From assembly GCA_947589005.1 (NCBI GenBank), contig CANPZO010000001.1:155585-219584 (forward strand): DNA of 64,000 bases, written 5' to 3'. Below, piece after piece: positions 52,542-61,762 of the stretch. A model generated the notes under the pieces. The model had not been told where the DNA came from. It searched no databases and was given only the letters and a program-made list of their open reading frames with translations. Source of the DNA: an uncultured Clostridia bacterium. Lineage in GTDB: Bacteria; Bacillota; Clostridia; UMGS1883. The position numbers were made by a program, and so were the translations under genes. Positions within the stretch are counted from its first letter, which is position 1, and the number at the start of each line of letters is the position of its first letter.

Positions 52542-53050
52542 TGCTTGAGATATACTGCGGCGACGGCAAGGGGAAAACCACCGCCGCCCTCGGACTGGCG
52601 ATACGGGCCGCCGGAGCGGGGCTCCGCGTCCATATAGTACAGCTTATGAAGGGCCGCCCCACCTCGGAGCTGGCGGCCCTGGCGAAAATACCGGAAATAT
52701 CCGTCAGCCGCTGCGACAGGGACTACGGCTTCCCGGCGTCCATGAGCGAGACCGACATGGCCGAGATAATCGCCTGCCACAACGCCCTCCTTCGGGAGGC
52801 CGAGGCCCTTTTGCCGGAGCTTGATGTGCTCATTCTCGACGAGTTCAATTCCGCCTGCCGTCACGGTCTCCTTGACCGCGGGCTGGCGGACCGCGTCGTC
52901 CTTGACAGGCCGGAAAATCTCGAGCTCGTGCTGACGGGCCGCCGGCCGGAACAAAAATACATCGACGCCGCCGACTATATCAGTGAGATAACGGCGGTCA
53001 AGCACCCCTACTCCCGTGGCGTAAAAGCCCGAAAGGGAATAGAATTGTAA
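52541..53050 (+). CDS. btuR: Cob(I)alamin adenosyltransferase
   Basis: CobA/BtuR-type corrinoid adenosyltransferase that makes the 5'-deoxyadenosyl form (169 aa). The P-loop EIYCGDGKGKTTAALGLAIR is at the N terminus, with LDVLILDEFNSAC and LVLTGRRPEQKYIDAADYIS later. AGGGAGGGG precedes the ATG at 52541; the TTG at 52538 is less likely. Last gene of the operon; it converges closely on the ABC exporter gene with no clear terminator between them. Confidence 0.94.
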   Translation: MLEIYCGDGKGKTTAALGLAIRAAGAGLRVHIVQLMKGRPTSELAALAKIPEISVSRCDRDYGFPASMSETDMAEIIACHNALLREAEALLPELDVLILDEFNSACRHGLLDRGLADRVVLDRPENLELVLTGRRPEQKYIDAADYISEITAVKHPYSRGVKARKGIEL

Positions 53051-53056
53051 TTCCCC

Positions 53057-54820
53057 TTACCTGTACTGGGACATATACATTTGATAGTACGCGCCTTTAC
53101 TTTCCATAAGCTCGTCATGGGTGCCGGTCTCGACTATATCTCCGTCGTTTATGACCAAAATCTTGTCGGCGCTCTGAATTGTGGAAAGCCGGTGCGCTAT
53201 CACAAAGCAGGTCTTGTCCCGCATGAGATTGCGCATAGCGGCGTAAATATACTTTTCCGTCCGAGTGTCCACATTCGAGGTGGCCTCGTCAAGGATGAGC
53301 ATTTTCGCGTCGCAGAGCATGGCCCTGGCTATGGTCATGAGCTGCTTCTGCCCTTTGGAAATGTTGACGCCGTTTTCGCTCAGCACCGTGTCGTAGCCCT
53401 CGGGCAGACGCTCGATAAAGTCGTGTATCATGGCTGAACGGGCGGCGGCCTCCACCTCATCGGGTGCGGCGCCGGGCCGTCCGTAGGCTATGTTTTCGTA
53501 AACCGTGCCATTGAACAGCCATGTATCTTGAAGCACCATGGCGTACAGCCTGCGCAGGCTGTCCCGGCTGACGGAGCGGATGTCCGTGCCGCCCACCGAA
53601 ATGCTGCCGCTCTGTGGGTCGTAAAACCTCATCAAAAGATTTATCAGAGTGGTCTTGCCCGCACCGGTGGGGCCCGTTATGGCTATCATCGCCCCTTCAC
53701 GGACGTCGAGGCTGAGGTCGTGTATGACGGGGCGGTCCTCGCTGTAGCCAAAGCGGACATGGTCAATTTCAACGTCCGTGCGGCTTATGGAGGCGTTTTC
53801 GTCTACGGCGTCTCCCGCGTTCTCCTTTTCCTCGTCGATGAGCCTGAACACCCTTTCCGCCGCGGCGCAGGCGGACTGGAGCTCGTTGATTATGTTGGCC
53901 AGCTCGTTTATGGGGCCGGCGAACTTGCGGGAGTACAGCACAAAGGAGGATATCTTGCCTATGCTTATCCTGTCCATCATGTACAGCACCGCGCCGAAAA
54001 CGCTGATAAACGACAGGGAAAGATTATTGATAAAGTTCATTGACGGGCCGGACATACTGCCGTAATACTCGGCATTGTAGAAGGAGCGGCAGGCTTCCCC
54101 GTTTTTCTCGTCGAAGCGGCGGACGGTATCGTCCTCGGCGCAATAGGCCCGAACGGTCTTTTGGCCGGTTATCATCTCCTCGGCGTAGCCGTTCAGTTCG
54201 CCGAGGGCGGCGGAACGCTTTTTAAACAGCGGATGGACCCGCTTGGTGATATAACCCGTCACCATTACGGAAAGAGGGATAGTCACCACAAAAACCGCCA
54301 CCATGACCGGCGCGATTACGAGCATCATCACAAAGGCCCCCGCTATGGTGATGGCGCTGGTGAATATCTGTATAAGGTCGGAGGAAAGCGAGGAGTTCAC
54401 AGTGTCGATATCGTAGGAGAGCTTGCTGATTATATTGCCGGCATAGCTTTGGTCAAAATAGTTCACCGGCAGGGACGCGAGGCTGTCGAAAGCGTCCTGA
54501 CGCATGGCGTAGGTTATTTTGCGGCCTATGTGTATCATCAGCACCGAAAGCAGGTAGGACAGGGCCGAGGACAGCACATAAAAAATTATCATCAGCAGCA
54601 CGTACCGCCCGACGGCGGCAAAATCGGCGCCGTCCTTGCGGCTGATGGCGTCAATGGCCGAGCCGGACAGCACCGGCCCTATAAGGGAAAAAAGATTGCT
54701 CACGGCGTTCAGGATAAGGGCCGCCAGCAGCCACAGCCGGTACTTCATAAGATACGACCACAGCCGCCGCATCACATATTTTATATCCTTCGGCCTTTCG
54801 GTTTTGTCGCTCAGCGGCAT
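53057..54820 (-). CDS. ABC exporter half-transporter, catalytically canonical partner
   Basis: A 587-aa fused membrane-ATPase protein with six transmembrane helices followed by the nucleotide-binding domain: Walker A GPTGAGKT (383-390), signature altered to ISKGQ (487-491), Walker B LILDE with the catalytic Glu512. It overlaps its partner gene by 10 nt. With the partner's Asp at the equivalent position, this makes a heterodimeric exporter of the BmrCD/TM287-288 kind. The substrate (drug, peptide or lipid) is unknown. Confidence 0.92.
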   Translation of the reverse strand: MPLSDKTERPKDIKYVMRRLWSYLMKYRLWLLAALILNAVSNLFSLIGPVLSGSAIDAISRKDGADFAAVGRYVLLMIIFYVLSSALSYLLSVLMIHIGRKITYAMRQDAFDSLASLPVNYFDQSYAGNIISKLSYDIDTVNSSLSSDLIQIFTSAITIAGAFVMMLVIAPVMVAVFVVTIPLSVMVTGYITKRVHPLFKKRSAALGELNGYAEEMITGQKTVRAYCAEDDTVRRFDEKNGEACRSFYNAEYYGSMSGPSMNFINNLSLSFISVFGAVLYMMDRISIGKISSFVLYSRKFAGPINELANIINELQSACAAAERVFRLIDEEKENAGDAVDENASISRTDVEIDHVRFGYSEDRPVIHDLSLDVREGAMIAITGPTGAGKTTLINLLMRFYDPQSGSISVGGTDIRSVSRDSLRRLYAMVLQDTWLFNGTVYENIAYGRPGAAPDEVEAAARSAMIHDFIERLPEGYDTVLSENGVNISKGQKQLMTIARAMLCDAKMLILDEATSNVDTRTEKYIYAAMRNLMRDKTCFVIAHRLSTIQSADKILVINDGDIVETGTHDELMESKGAYYQMYMSQYR

Positions 54821-56535
54821 GGCTCATCCCTCCCCATTTGAAGCTCGGCGGTCTCACGGTACATTTCGCAGTCACGCATAAGCTCCTCATGACTGCCCAT
54901 GCCCTTTATGACCCCGCCGTCCAGGAATATTATCTTATCCATATCTTTGACGGAGCTTATTCTCTGGGCCACGGTTATGACCGTGGCATCGGAATAGTTA
55001 TTTCTCAGCGCCTCACGGAGGGCCGCGTCGGTCTTATAGTCCAGCGCCGAGGACGAGTCGTCCAGCACTATTATCTCCGGTCTCGCGGCCAGGGCGCGGG
55101 CGATGAGCAGCCGCTGCTTCTGTCCGCCGGAGAGGTCGTTGCCCTTGGGGTTCAAAACCGTGTCCGCGCCCTTTGGCAGCGCGTTTACAAAGTCGGCGGC
55201 CATGGCGCTTTCAAGGGCGGAATTTATGTCCTCCTCCGGCAGGCCCCTCCCGAAGTCGATGTTGTTCCTGACGCTGTCGGCGAACAATATGTCGTTTTGG
55301 AAAACCACTCCGAACTTTTTCCTGAGCTCGTCGCCGTCATAGGAGCGCACGTCTCTTCCGTCTATGAGGACCGCTCCCCCGTCGGGGTCGTAAAACCGCA
55401 TCAGCAGATTGACAAGCGTGGTCTTGCCGGAGCCTGTAGGCCCGATTATACCGAGGGCGCCGCCCTTTTTAAGGCCGAAGTCAATATTGCTGAGATTGTC
55501 CTTTTTTCTGTTGTACGAAAAGCTCACGTTTCGGAAGGTGATGAAATCTCCGCCGGTCTCGCCGGTTTCCTCCATCAAAAGATCTTTTTCGTCATACAGC
55601 ACCTCGCCAATTCGCTTTGCCGAAGCCATGGCGCGGCTTATGGTGACGAATATGCGGGTGATGCCTAGCACGGCGTTAAGTATAACGGCAAAATACGAGG
55701 TAAAGGCCACTATGGTGCCAACGCCGGTCTTTCCGCCGTTGACACGATAGGCGCCGACAAAAATCACCATCGCGAGAGCGACGTTCAGCAGCATATTTAT
55801 GGCCGGATTTGTCATGCCCATGGAAATATTGGCCCTTTCCTCATTGGCCGACACCCGGTCGTTTATCTCGGAAAACCTTTCCTTTTCATACTCTGTGCGG
55901 GAAAGAGCCTTTATCACGCGAACGCCGGAAATATTTTCACGTATGACCTGCACCATGGCGTCCACCGAGCTTTGCAGCCGTGAAAACAGCGGCACTCCGC
56001 GAACGGACACCGCAATGAAAACGCCGATGGCAAGGGGCAGGACCGCTATCCACACCAGCGCCAGAGGCGCGTCCATGGACAGAGTTATTATCATGCCGCC
56101 GAAAAGCAGTATCGGCGCGCGTATGCCCAGACGCAGCAGGCGGCCAGTCATGTTGTTGATGTTATATGTATCGTCGGTTATCCTTGACACCAGCGAGGCC
56201 GCCGTGAAATGGTCGGTTCGCTCCGACGACAGCGACATTATTTTCGCAAACAAATCGTGGCGGACATTCATGGTGGTATCCCGCGCAATCGACGAGGCCA
56301 GCCGGTTGGCCGAAATGTTGCCCGCCACGCACACCACCGAGCAGACTACCATCAACGCTCCCCACAGTGCTATGAGCCCCGTGTCCCTCGTGGGTATGAC
56401 AACGTCTATTATGTGTCCCAGTATCCACGGTATGCACAAATCCATCAGCGTGGCCACGGTTTTTATGAACAGCTCAAGTGCTATTCTCGCCCGATAGGGC
56501 TTAAAGTAGGTATACAGCCACTTCAACGCCGTCAC
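54811..56535 (-). CDS. ABC exporter half-transporter, degenerate-site partner
   Basis: A 574-aa protein with six helices and an ATPase domain: Walker A GPTGSGKT (365-372), canonical signature LSGGQ (468-472), and Walker B IIVLDD, where Asp493 replaces the catalytic Glu. It is the first gene of the two-gene operon. The combination leaves one full and one degenerate ATP site in the heterodimer. Confidence 0.92.
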   Translation of the reverse strand: MTALKWLYTYFKPYRARIALELFIKTVATLMDLCIPWILGHIIDVVIPTRDTGLIALWGALMVVCSVVCVAGNISANRLASSIARDTTMNVRHDLFAKIMSLSSERTDHFTAASLVSRITDDTYNINNMTGRLLRLGIRAPILLFGGMIITLSMDAPLALVWIAVLPLAIGVFIAVSVRGVPLFSRLQSSVDAMVQVIRENISGVRVIKALSRTEYEKERFSEINDRVSANEERANISMGMTNPAINMLLNVALAMVIFVGAYRVNGGKTGVGTIVAFTSYFAVILNAVLGITRIFVTISRAMASAKRIGEVLYDEKDLLMEETGETGGDFITFRNVSFSYNRKKDNLSNIDFGLKKGGALGIIGPTGSGKTTLVNLLMRFYDPDGGAVLIDGRDVRSYDGDELRKKFGVVFQNDILFADSVRNNIDFGRGLPEEDINSALESAMAADFVNALPKGADTVLNPKGNDLSGGQKQRLLIARALAARPEIIVLDDSSSALDYKTDAALREALRNNYSDATVITVAQRISSVKDMDKIIFLDGGVIKGMGSHEELMRDCEMYRETAELQMGRDEPCR

Positions 56536-56584
56536 ACACTCCTTTCGCGCTTATCGCCAAGCGATAAAATATATGAGCGCCGCC

Positions 56585-57463
56585 TCAATGCCCGAAGCCC
56601 TTTTGCAGACTGTCGAGGAACCGGCGCGAAACCGGCGTAAAGAGCCGGTTCTTTTTCCATATCAGGTAAATTTTTCTTTCCAGCCTCGGCTCCAGCGGGC
56701 GGAACGTGAGCCCGCTGTCAGTCCCCGTATCCACAAGATGCTCGAGGGTCAAAAGGTATCCCAGCCCCTCCCTGACGAACATTGAGCCGTTGTAGGATAG
56801 ACGGAAGGAGCCCTCGAGCAGCAGCTCGTCCATTTTGCCGCCGCACCACCTTGGTATGTCCTTTTGCCAGCCCTGGGCCGAGCAGAACAGAGGCAGACCC
56901 ACAAGGTCTTCGGCCTCTATCCCCCGCTTACGGGCAAGCGGACAGTCCGCCGGCATAACAAGGCCCCAAACGTCCGCCTCCGGAAACTCGATGCAGTTAT
57001 ATTTTGCGGTATCGGGCTCGTCGGCCAAAACCGCAAAGTCCAAAAGCCCCTTGTCCAACCTTTCGGTGACCTGCTCCGTGTCCCCGCTGGTGATGTGGTA
57101 TCGCAGACGGGGGCAGGTCTTTTTAAACGCGCTTATGGCTCTGGCCAGCAGCCGTATTTGATATGACTCCGCCAGTCCGAAATATATATCTCCCCCGTCG
57201 CCGTCGTCCAGGTTTACGAACTCGCCGACTATCTTATCCGCCATATTCACCAGGTCCTCGGCTCTTTTACGCAGCAGCCGCCCCTCGTCGGTGAGGGATA
57301 TGCTGAAGCTGCGCCGCACAAACAGCTTTTTGCCCAGTTCATCTTCCAGCGCCTGTATCTGCTTGGACAGCGTCGGCTGGGTAACGTGGAGCAGCTGCGC
57401 CGCGCGGGTCATGTTTTCTTCTCTGGCGGCGGCGAGAAAATACCGCAGCGTCCTGATTTCCAT
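56585..57463 (-). CDS. LysR-family transcriptional regulator
   Basis: A 292-aa protein. The N-terminal winged helix-turn-helix is textbook: RTLRYFLAAAREENMTRAAQ, then LLHVTQPTLSKQIQALEDEL. The effector-binding domain fills residues ~90-290. It is divergent from the alpha/beta hydrolase gene, the usual LysR arrangement, and palindromes lie between them. AAGGAGGGAGC precedes the ATG at 57463. The effector is unknown. Confidence 0.93.
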   Translation of the reverse strand: MEIRTLRYFLAAAREENMTRAAQLLHVTQPTLSKQIQALEDELGKKLFVRRSFSISLTDEGRLLRKRAEDLVNMADKIVGEFVNLDDGDGGDIYFGLAESYQIRLLARAISAFKKTCPRLRYHITSGDTEQVTERLDKGLLDFAVLADEPDTAKYNCIEFPEADVWGLVMPADCPLARKRGIEAEDLVGLPLFCSAQGWQKDIPRWCGGKMDELLLEGSFRLSYNGSMFVREGLGYLLTLEHLVDTGTDSGLTFRPLEPRLERKIYLIWKKNRLFTPVSRRFLDSLQKGFGH

Positions 57464-57493
57464 AAGCTCCCTCCTTAAGCACACCCTGCGCTT

Positions 57494-57528
57494 ATTCCAA
57501 AACGGAATATCATGATATAAATTATATC
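57494..57528. promoter_or_regulatory. Cluster of three palindromes, likely LysR operators
   Basis: ATTCC-aaaac-GGAAT (57494-57508), ATATCATGATAT (57507-57518) and GATATAAATTATATC (57514-57528) overlap in the divergent intergenic region, ending 3 nt before the hydrolase -35 box. Confidence 0.7.
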
Positions 57529-57531
57529 AAT

Positions 57532-57560
57532 TTGTCAAAGCCTTGTCAAGGGTGTATAAT
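57532..57560 (+). promoter_or_regulatory. Promoter of the alpha/beta hydrolase gene
   Basis: TTGTCA (57532-57537), 17-nt spacer, TATAAT (57555-57560). Confidence 0.75.
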
Positions 57561-57599
57561 TATAATAAATAAAAAATATCTGAAAGGACTGTATTGATT

Positions 57600-58589
57600 A
57601 TGGCTGAAAATCTCCGGCTTGAAAGCGAGTGGGACAAGACCTTCCCCAAAAGCGACAAGGTAAATCACCGCAAGGTCACCTTTGCCAACCGCTACGGCAT
57701 AACCTTGGCGGCGGATATGTACGAGCCAAAGGCTGGCGGCCGCGGCGCGGCGATAGTGGTCTGCGGTCCATTTGGGGCCGTAAAGGAGCAGGCGTCCGGC
57801 CTCTACGCCATGACCATGGCGGAGCGGGGCTTTGTTACTCTTGCCTTCGACCCCTCGTTCACCGGCGAAAGCGGAGGCTCGCCCCGTTATATGGCCTCTC
57901 CCGACATAAACACAGAGGACCTTCAGGCGGCGGTGGACTTTCTGTCCGTACAGGAAAATATCGACCCCGAAAAAATCGGCGTTATCGGAATCTGCGGCTG
58001 GGGCGGCATGGCGCTGAACGCAGCCGCGCTGGACACGAGGATAAAGGCCACCGTGACCTCGACGATGTACGATATGAGCCGGGTCAACGCCAAAGGCTAC
58101 TTTGACTCCGAGGACAGTCCCGAAGCCCGTTACAAGGTCAAAGCGGCCCTCAACGCCCAGCGGACGGCGGACTTTAAAAGTGGCCGTTATGAGCTCGGCG
58201 GCGGGGTCGCGGACCCTCTGCCCGAGGACGCGCCCTTCTTTGTGAAGGATTACTACGCCTACTACAAGACGCCGAGGGGCTACCATCCCCGTTCGCTGAA
58301 TTCCAACGGCGGCTGGAACAGGACAGGCTGTATGTCCTTTATAAATCAGCCCATACTCTGCTACTCAAACGAGATACGGAGCGCCGTGCTCATGATCCAC
58401 GGCGACAAGGCCCATTCCTGCTATTTCAGCCGCGACGCCTACGCGGCCATGGTGAAGGATAATCCCTATACCGACAACAAGGAGCTTATGATTATTCCCG
58501 GCGCGGTACACACCGACCTTTATGACAATATGCAGGTCATACCCTTCGATAAAATCGAAGCCTTTTTCAAAAAATATTTGGAAGCATAG
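57600..58589 (+). CDS. Alpha/beta hydrolase, YcjY-like
   Basis: A 329-aa protein with an alpha/beta hydrolase core. The nucleophile elbow is GVIGICGWGGMALN with Cys132 where serine is usual, as in E. coli YcjY and dienelactone-hydrolase relatives. The acid-His part is suggested by MIHGDKAHSCYFS and the late IPGAVHTDLYD. The substrate is unknown; expression is probably under the divergent LysR. The start is ambiguous: the ATG at 57600 has AAGGA 11 nt away, while a TTG at 57594 is better spaced. Confidence 0.85.
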   Translation: MAENLRLESEWDKTFPKSDKVNHRKVTFANRYGITLAADMYEPKAGGRGAAIVVCGPFGAVKEQASGLYAMTMAERGFVTLAFDPSFTGESGGSPRYMASPDINTEDLQAAVDFLSVQENIDPEKIGVIGICGWGGMALNAAALDTRIKATVTSTMYDMSRVNAKGYFDSEDSPEARYKVKAALNAQRTADFKSGRYELGGGVADPLPEDAPFFVKDYYAYYKTPRGYHPRSLNSNGGWNRTGCMSFINQPILCYSNEIRSAVLMIHGDKAHSCYFSRDAYAAMVKDNPYTDNKELMIIPGAVHTDLYDNMQVIPFDKIEAFFKKYLEA

Positions 58590-58713
58590 TACAGAGCGGC
58601 AGCCGAAAGGCTGCTGTTCGGCGTGTTCTCACCGTTTAAATCCGCGCCGGCATAGGCAATGGGGAGACGAACGGTTATGAAGCAGCTTGACATTCAGAGA
58701 GGAGGGCGATTCA

Positions 58714-61539
58714 ATGGCCCGTAAAGACGACTTATTTGCAGCCGCCGAAGGGCGCGGCGCCTTAAGCGCGGTTAGGCTCCGCGCTCAGGGAATGAAAGAC
58801 CCCGTCGGCATAGGTACGGAGGCTCCGGAGCTGAGCTGGAAGCTCCGTTCCGGCGAAAACGGCCAGGCCCAGACCGCCTATGAGATACAGGCCGCCGCAG
58901 ACGAGAGCTTTGAGAATGTCGTTTGGGACAGCGGCGCGGTGGAAAGCTCGAAGCCTTTCGGCGCGGTCTACGGCGGAGGCTTCGAAGCAGGGCGGCAGGT
59001 TTTCTGGCGGGTGCGGCTTCGGGACAAAAACGGAAACTGGGGCGATTTCTCCGATACGGCCCGCTTTGAGTTCGGCATAAGGGATTGGACGGCAAAGTGG
59101 CTTAAGGCCCCGCAGACCTCCGCCACGAATATTTTTGAAGCCTCATTTACGGCGGAAAGACCCGTGAAAAAAGCCCGGCTGTACGCCTCCGCTTTAGGGA
59201 TATTCGACGCATTTGTAAACGGCGAGAAGGCCGGAGATGACTTTTTTGCCCCAGGAGAAACGGATTTCCGTAAGCGGATACACTATGTTACCTATGATGT
59301 TACCGATATGCTGCAAAACGGCGAAAACACCGTAAGCATCGAGCTGGGCCGAGGTATGTACGGCAGCCTGATAACCTCCGAGGACGGCTATCGCTACCGC
59401 AAGTCCGACGGCGAGGCCATCAGCGACGGTCTGCTCGGGAGCGACCTGAAGTGTATCGCTCAGCTTGAGGTCGAGTACGAGGATGGCGAGAAGCTCACCG
59501 TTGCCACTGACAAAAGTTGGACGGTGCGCGCGTCCGGCACCACCGTGAACAACTGGTATGGGGGCGAGGACTTTGGCGCCGCGGCCGAGGGTGCGCCGTC
59601 CCCCGCGGAGGAGGTCTCCGCCCCCGCCGCAAGGCTTGAGGCAAAGGAGTATCCCGGCATAAAAATTCAGGAGAGCTATCCGTCGATCAACGTAACTCCC
59701 ATAAAAACCGACAAATACCGTCTCATCGGCGACAGCTCCGACGCGGGCTACTGGCTGGTGGATATGGGCCGCAATGGCGCGGGCATCGAGGAGCTTATCC
59801 TCAAAAACACCGAAAGCATGAAGGGCTGGACATTTAAAATGTATCCGGCTGAAATAATTAACGACGATAACACCGTAAATCAGGACTCCTGCACCCAGCG
59901 TGAGACCGGCGGCTATATAACCGCCTCCGGCGGAGGCTGGGGGCCGATATTCGACACCTACACCGTCCGGGGGACGGGCGGCGAAAGCTGGCATCCACGG
60001 TTCTGCTATCACGGCTGCCGCTATCTTGAGGTACATATAAAGGACGAAAACGGGAACGGAGTGACGGCGGACAAATTTACGCCCGCTACGGCCAATTTCA
60101 AAAATCATCTGCTCTGGACGGACAATGAAAGCACCGGCGGTTTTGGCAGCTCGTCCGAGGAAATAAACGCTATCCACACCATAATAAAGCGTTCACTGCA
60201 AAGCGAAATGATGTCTGTGTTCACCGACTGTCCCCAGATAGAAAAGCTGGGCTGGCTGGAGCAGTATAACCTGATGTTTAACTCCTACGCCGCCAATTAC
60301 GACGTGCGGGCATGGTATCGGAAGCTGGTAAGGGATATCCTCGACGCTCAGTACGCGGCGGGCGAATGGGACAACGGCAACAGCGCCGAATGGGGAACCG
60401 GGCCCAAGGGCGAGGGCTATGTGCCCACCATCGCTCCGGAATACCGCGACATCGAGGCTTATGACGACGACCCCAACTGGAGCGGAACCGTAGCCACCGT
60501 GCCCTATGACTATTACATGATATACGGCGACGCCTCTCTAATGGAGGAAGCCTACGAGGGTATGAAAGCCTATGTTGAATACCTTCGCCGTAAGGCCGCC
60601 GACCGCAAGGGCGTAAACGCCAATTCCACCGGCGACAACCTCATTTGGTCGGTTCTTGGCGACTGGGCCGCCGAGGACGGCTCCACTCCCCAGGAGCTGG
60701 TGGCCAGCTGTGCCTACTATGAGATTGTGGACACCGTGGCAAAGACCGCAAAAATTCTCGGTTATCCCGAGGACGAAGCGATATACCGCGCCCTTGCGAA
60801 CGATATAAAGGACGCAATCAACGCCGCCTACTACGATGAGGAAACCGGACTTTACGGCTCCGGCAGTCAGGCGAGTCTGGCCTGTCCCTTAGATGTGGGC
60901 GTTGTGGAAGAGGAAAATGTTGAGCGTGTTTTAAACAATCTTGTAAAGGCCATCGCCAACTACAACAGCCCCAACTTTGGCAGCGACGGCGGATATCATC
61001 TTTCCACCGGCGAAATCGGCCTTAAGCACATGATAAACGCCCTGACCAATCACGGCCGAAGCGACGTGCTGTACAAAATGTGCCTGAACAAGACCTATCC
61101 CAGCTACCTGTATTTTGTGGAGAACAACGCCACCACTCTTATTGAGTATTGGGATATGCAAAAGGGTCGGTCGCAAAATCACGCCATGCTGGGGCATATC
61201 GAGGAGTGGCTCAGCCACTCTCTGGCCGGTATACATAACTCCGCCCCGGGCTACGAAAAAATAACGGTAAAGCCCTATATCCCCGATAACCTTGACAGGG
61301 CGGAGGCAAAAACGGAAACGCCTTACGGCGCTCTTTCAAACAGGTGGGAAAAGCGCGGCGGACGGCTCTATATGTCTACGGTCATTCCCGCCGGTACGGA
61401 GGCCGAGATAATCCTCCCCGAGGGTCTGTGCGCGAATATGACGGTAAACGGAGAAAAAACGGGTTCAAACTCCTTTACCGCCGGCGGAGGGAAATATGAG
61501 ACGGAGGCCGTCCTGACCGTCGGCGGAGGGCCCGCTTAA
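58714..61539 (+). CDS. Alpha-L-rhamnosidase, GH78-like
   Basis: A 941-aa protein without signal peptide, so intracellular. An N-terminal Fn3/beta region (LRAQGMKDPVGIGTEAPELS) precedes the beta-sandwich domains (~110-480, including RLYASALGIFDAFVNGEKAG and ELGRGMYG). The (alpha/alpha)6 barrel follows, with the catalytic-loop motif DCPQIEKLGWLEQ near residue 505 and YWDMQKGRSQNHAMLGHIEEW, and a C-terminal beta domain. It would release L-rhamnose from oligosaccharides imported after extracellular pectin cleavage. GAGAGGAGGG precedes the ATG at 58714; an earlier in-frame start at 58687 is not supported. Confidence 0.9.
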   Translation: MARKDDLFAAAEGRGALSAVRLRAQGMKDPVGIGTEAPELSWKLRSGENGQAQTAYEIQAAADESFENVVWDSGAVESSKPFGAVYGGGFEAGRQVFWRVRLRDKNGNWGDFSDTARFEFGIRDWTAKWLKAPQTSATNIFEASFTAERPVKKARLYASALGIFDAFVNGEKAGDDFFAPGETDFRKRIHYVTYDVTDMLQNGENTVSIELGRGMYGSLITSEDGYRYRKSDGEAISDGLLGSDLKCIAQLEVEYEDGEKLTVATDKSWTVRASGTTVNNWYGGEDFGAAAEGAPSPAEEVSAPAARLEAKEYPGIKIQESYPSINVTPIKTDKYRLIGDSSDAGYWLVDMGRNGAGIEELILKNTESMKGWTFKMYPAEIINDDNTVNQDSCTQRETGGYITASGGGWGPIFDTYTVRGTGGESWHPRFCYHGCRYLEVHIKDENGNGVTADKFTPATANFKNHLLWTDNESTGGFGSSSEEINAIHTIIKRSLQSEMMSVFTDCPQIEKLGWLEQYNLMFNSYAANYDVRAWYRKLVRDILDAQYAAGEWDNGNSAEWGTGPKGEGYVPTIAPEYRDIEAYDDDPNWSGTVATVPYDYYMIYGDASLMEEAYEGMKAYVEYLRRKAADRKGVNANSTGDNLIWSVLGDWAAEDGSTPQELVASCAYYEIVDTVAKTAKILGYPEDEAIYRALANDIKDAINAAYYDEETGLYGSGSQASLACPLDVGVVEEENVERVLNNLVKAIANYNSPNFGSDGGYHLSTGEIGLKHMINALTNHGRSDVLYKMCLNKTYPSYLYFVENNATTLIEYWDMQKGRSQNHAMLGHIEEWLSHSLAGIHNSAPGYEKITVKPYIPDNLDRAEAKTETPYGALSNRWEKRGGRLYMSTVIPAGTEAEIILPEGLCANMTVNGEKTGSNSFTAGGGKYETEAVLTVGGGPA

Positions 61540-61568
61540 CCGAGCGCCCACTCAGTATATACTCATAT

Positions 61569-61599
61569 AAAAGGGAGACAGCCTCTGGTCTCCCTTTTT
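61569..61599 (+). terminator. Terminator of the rhamnosidase gene
   Basis: AAAAGGGAGAC (61569-61579) pairs with GTCTCCCTTTTT (61588-61599). Confidence 0.9.
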
Positions 61600-61712
61600 G
61601 TTTTATGCCGAACCCTTATACTAACTTTGTCCGGCGTCTTGGCAATAATGTGTGATTTTAGTTGGGGATTAGTATTAGAACAGTCTACATGCGGATGAAA
61701 TATAAACATTTT

Positions 61713-61762
61713 TGACCTCAAAGCTTCGCCGCAGACCGGTCTGCGGCGAAGCTTTGAGGTCA
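61713..61762. repeat. Perfect 50-bp palindrome over the cpsD stop codon
   Basis: The arms 61713-61737 and 61738-61762 are exact reverse complements with no spacer (core CGCCGCAGACCGGTCTGCGG). The outermost TGA on the minus strand is the stop codon of the kinase gene. Neither side has a T run, so it is not a standard terminator. Confidence 0.9.
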
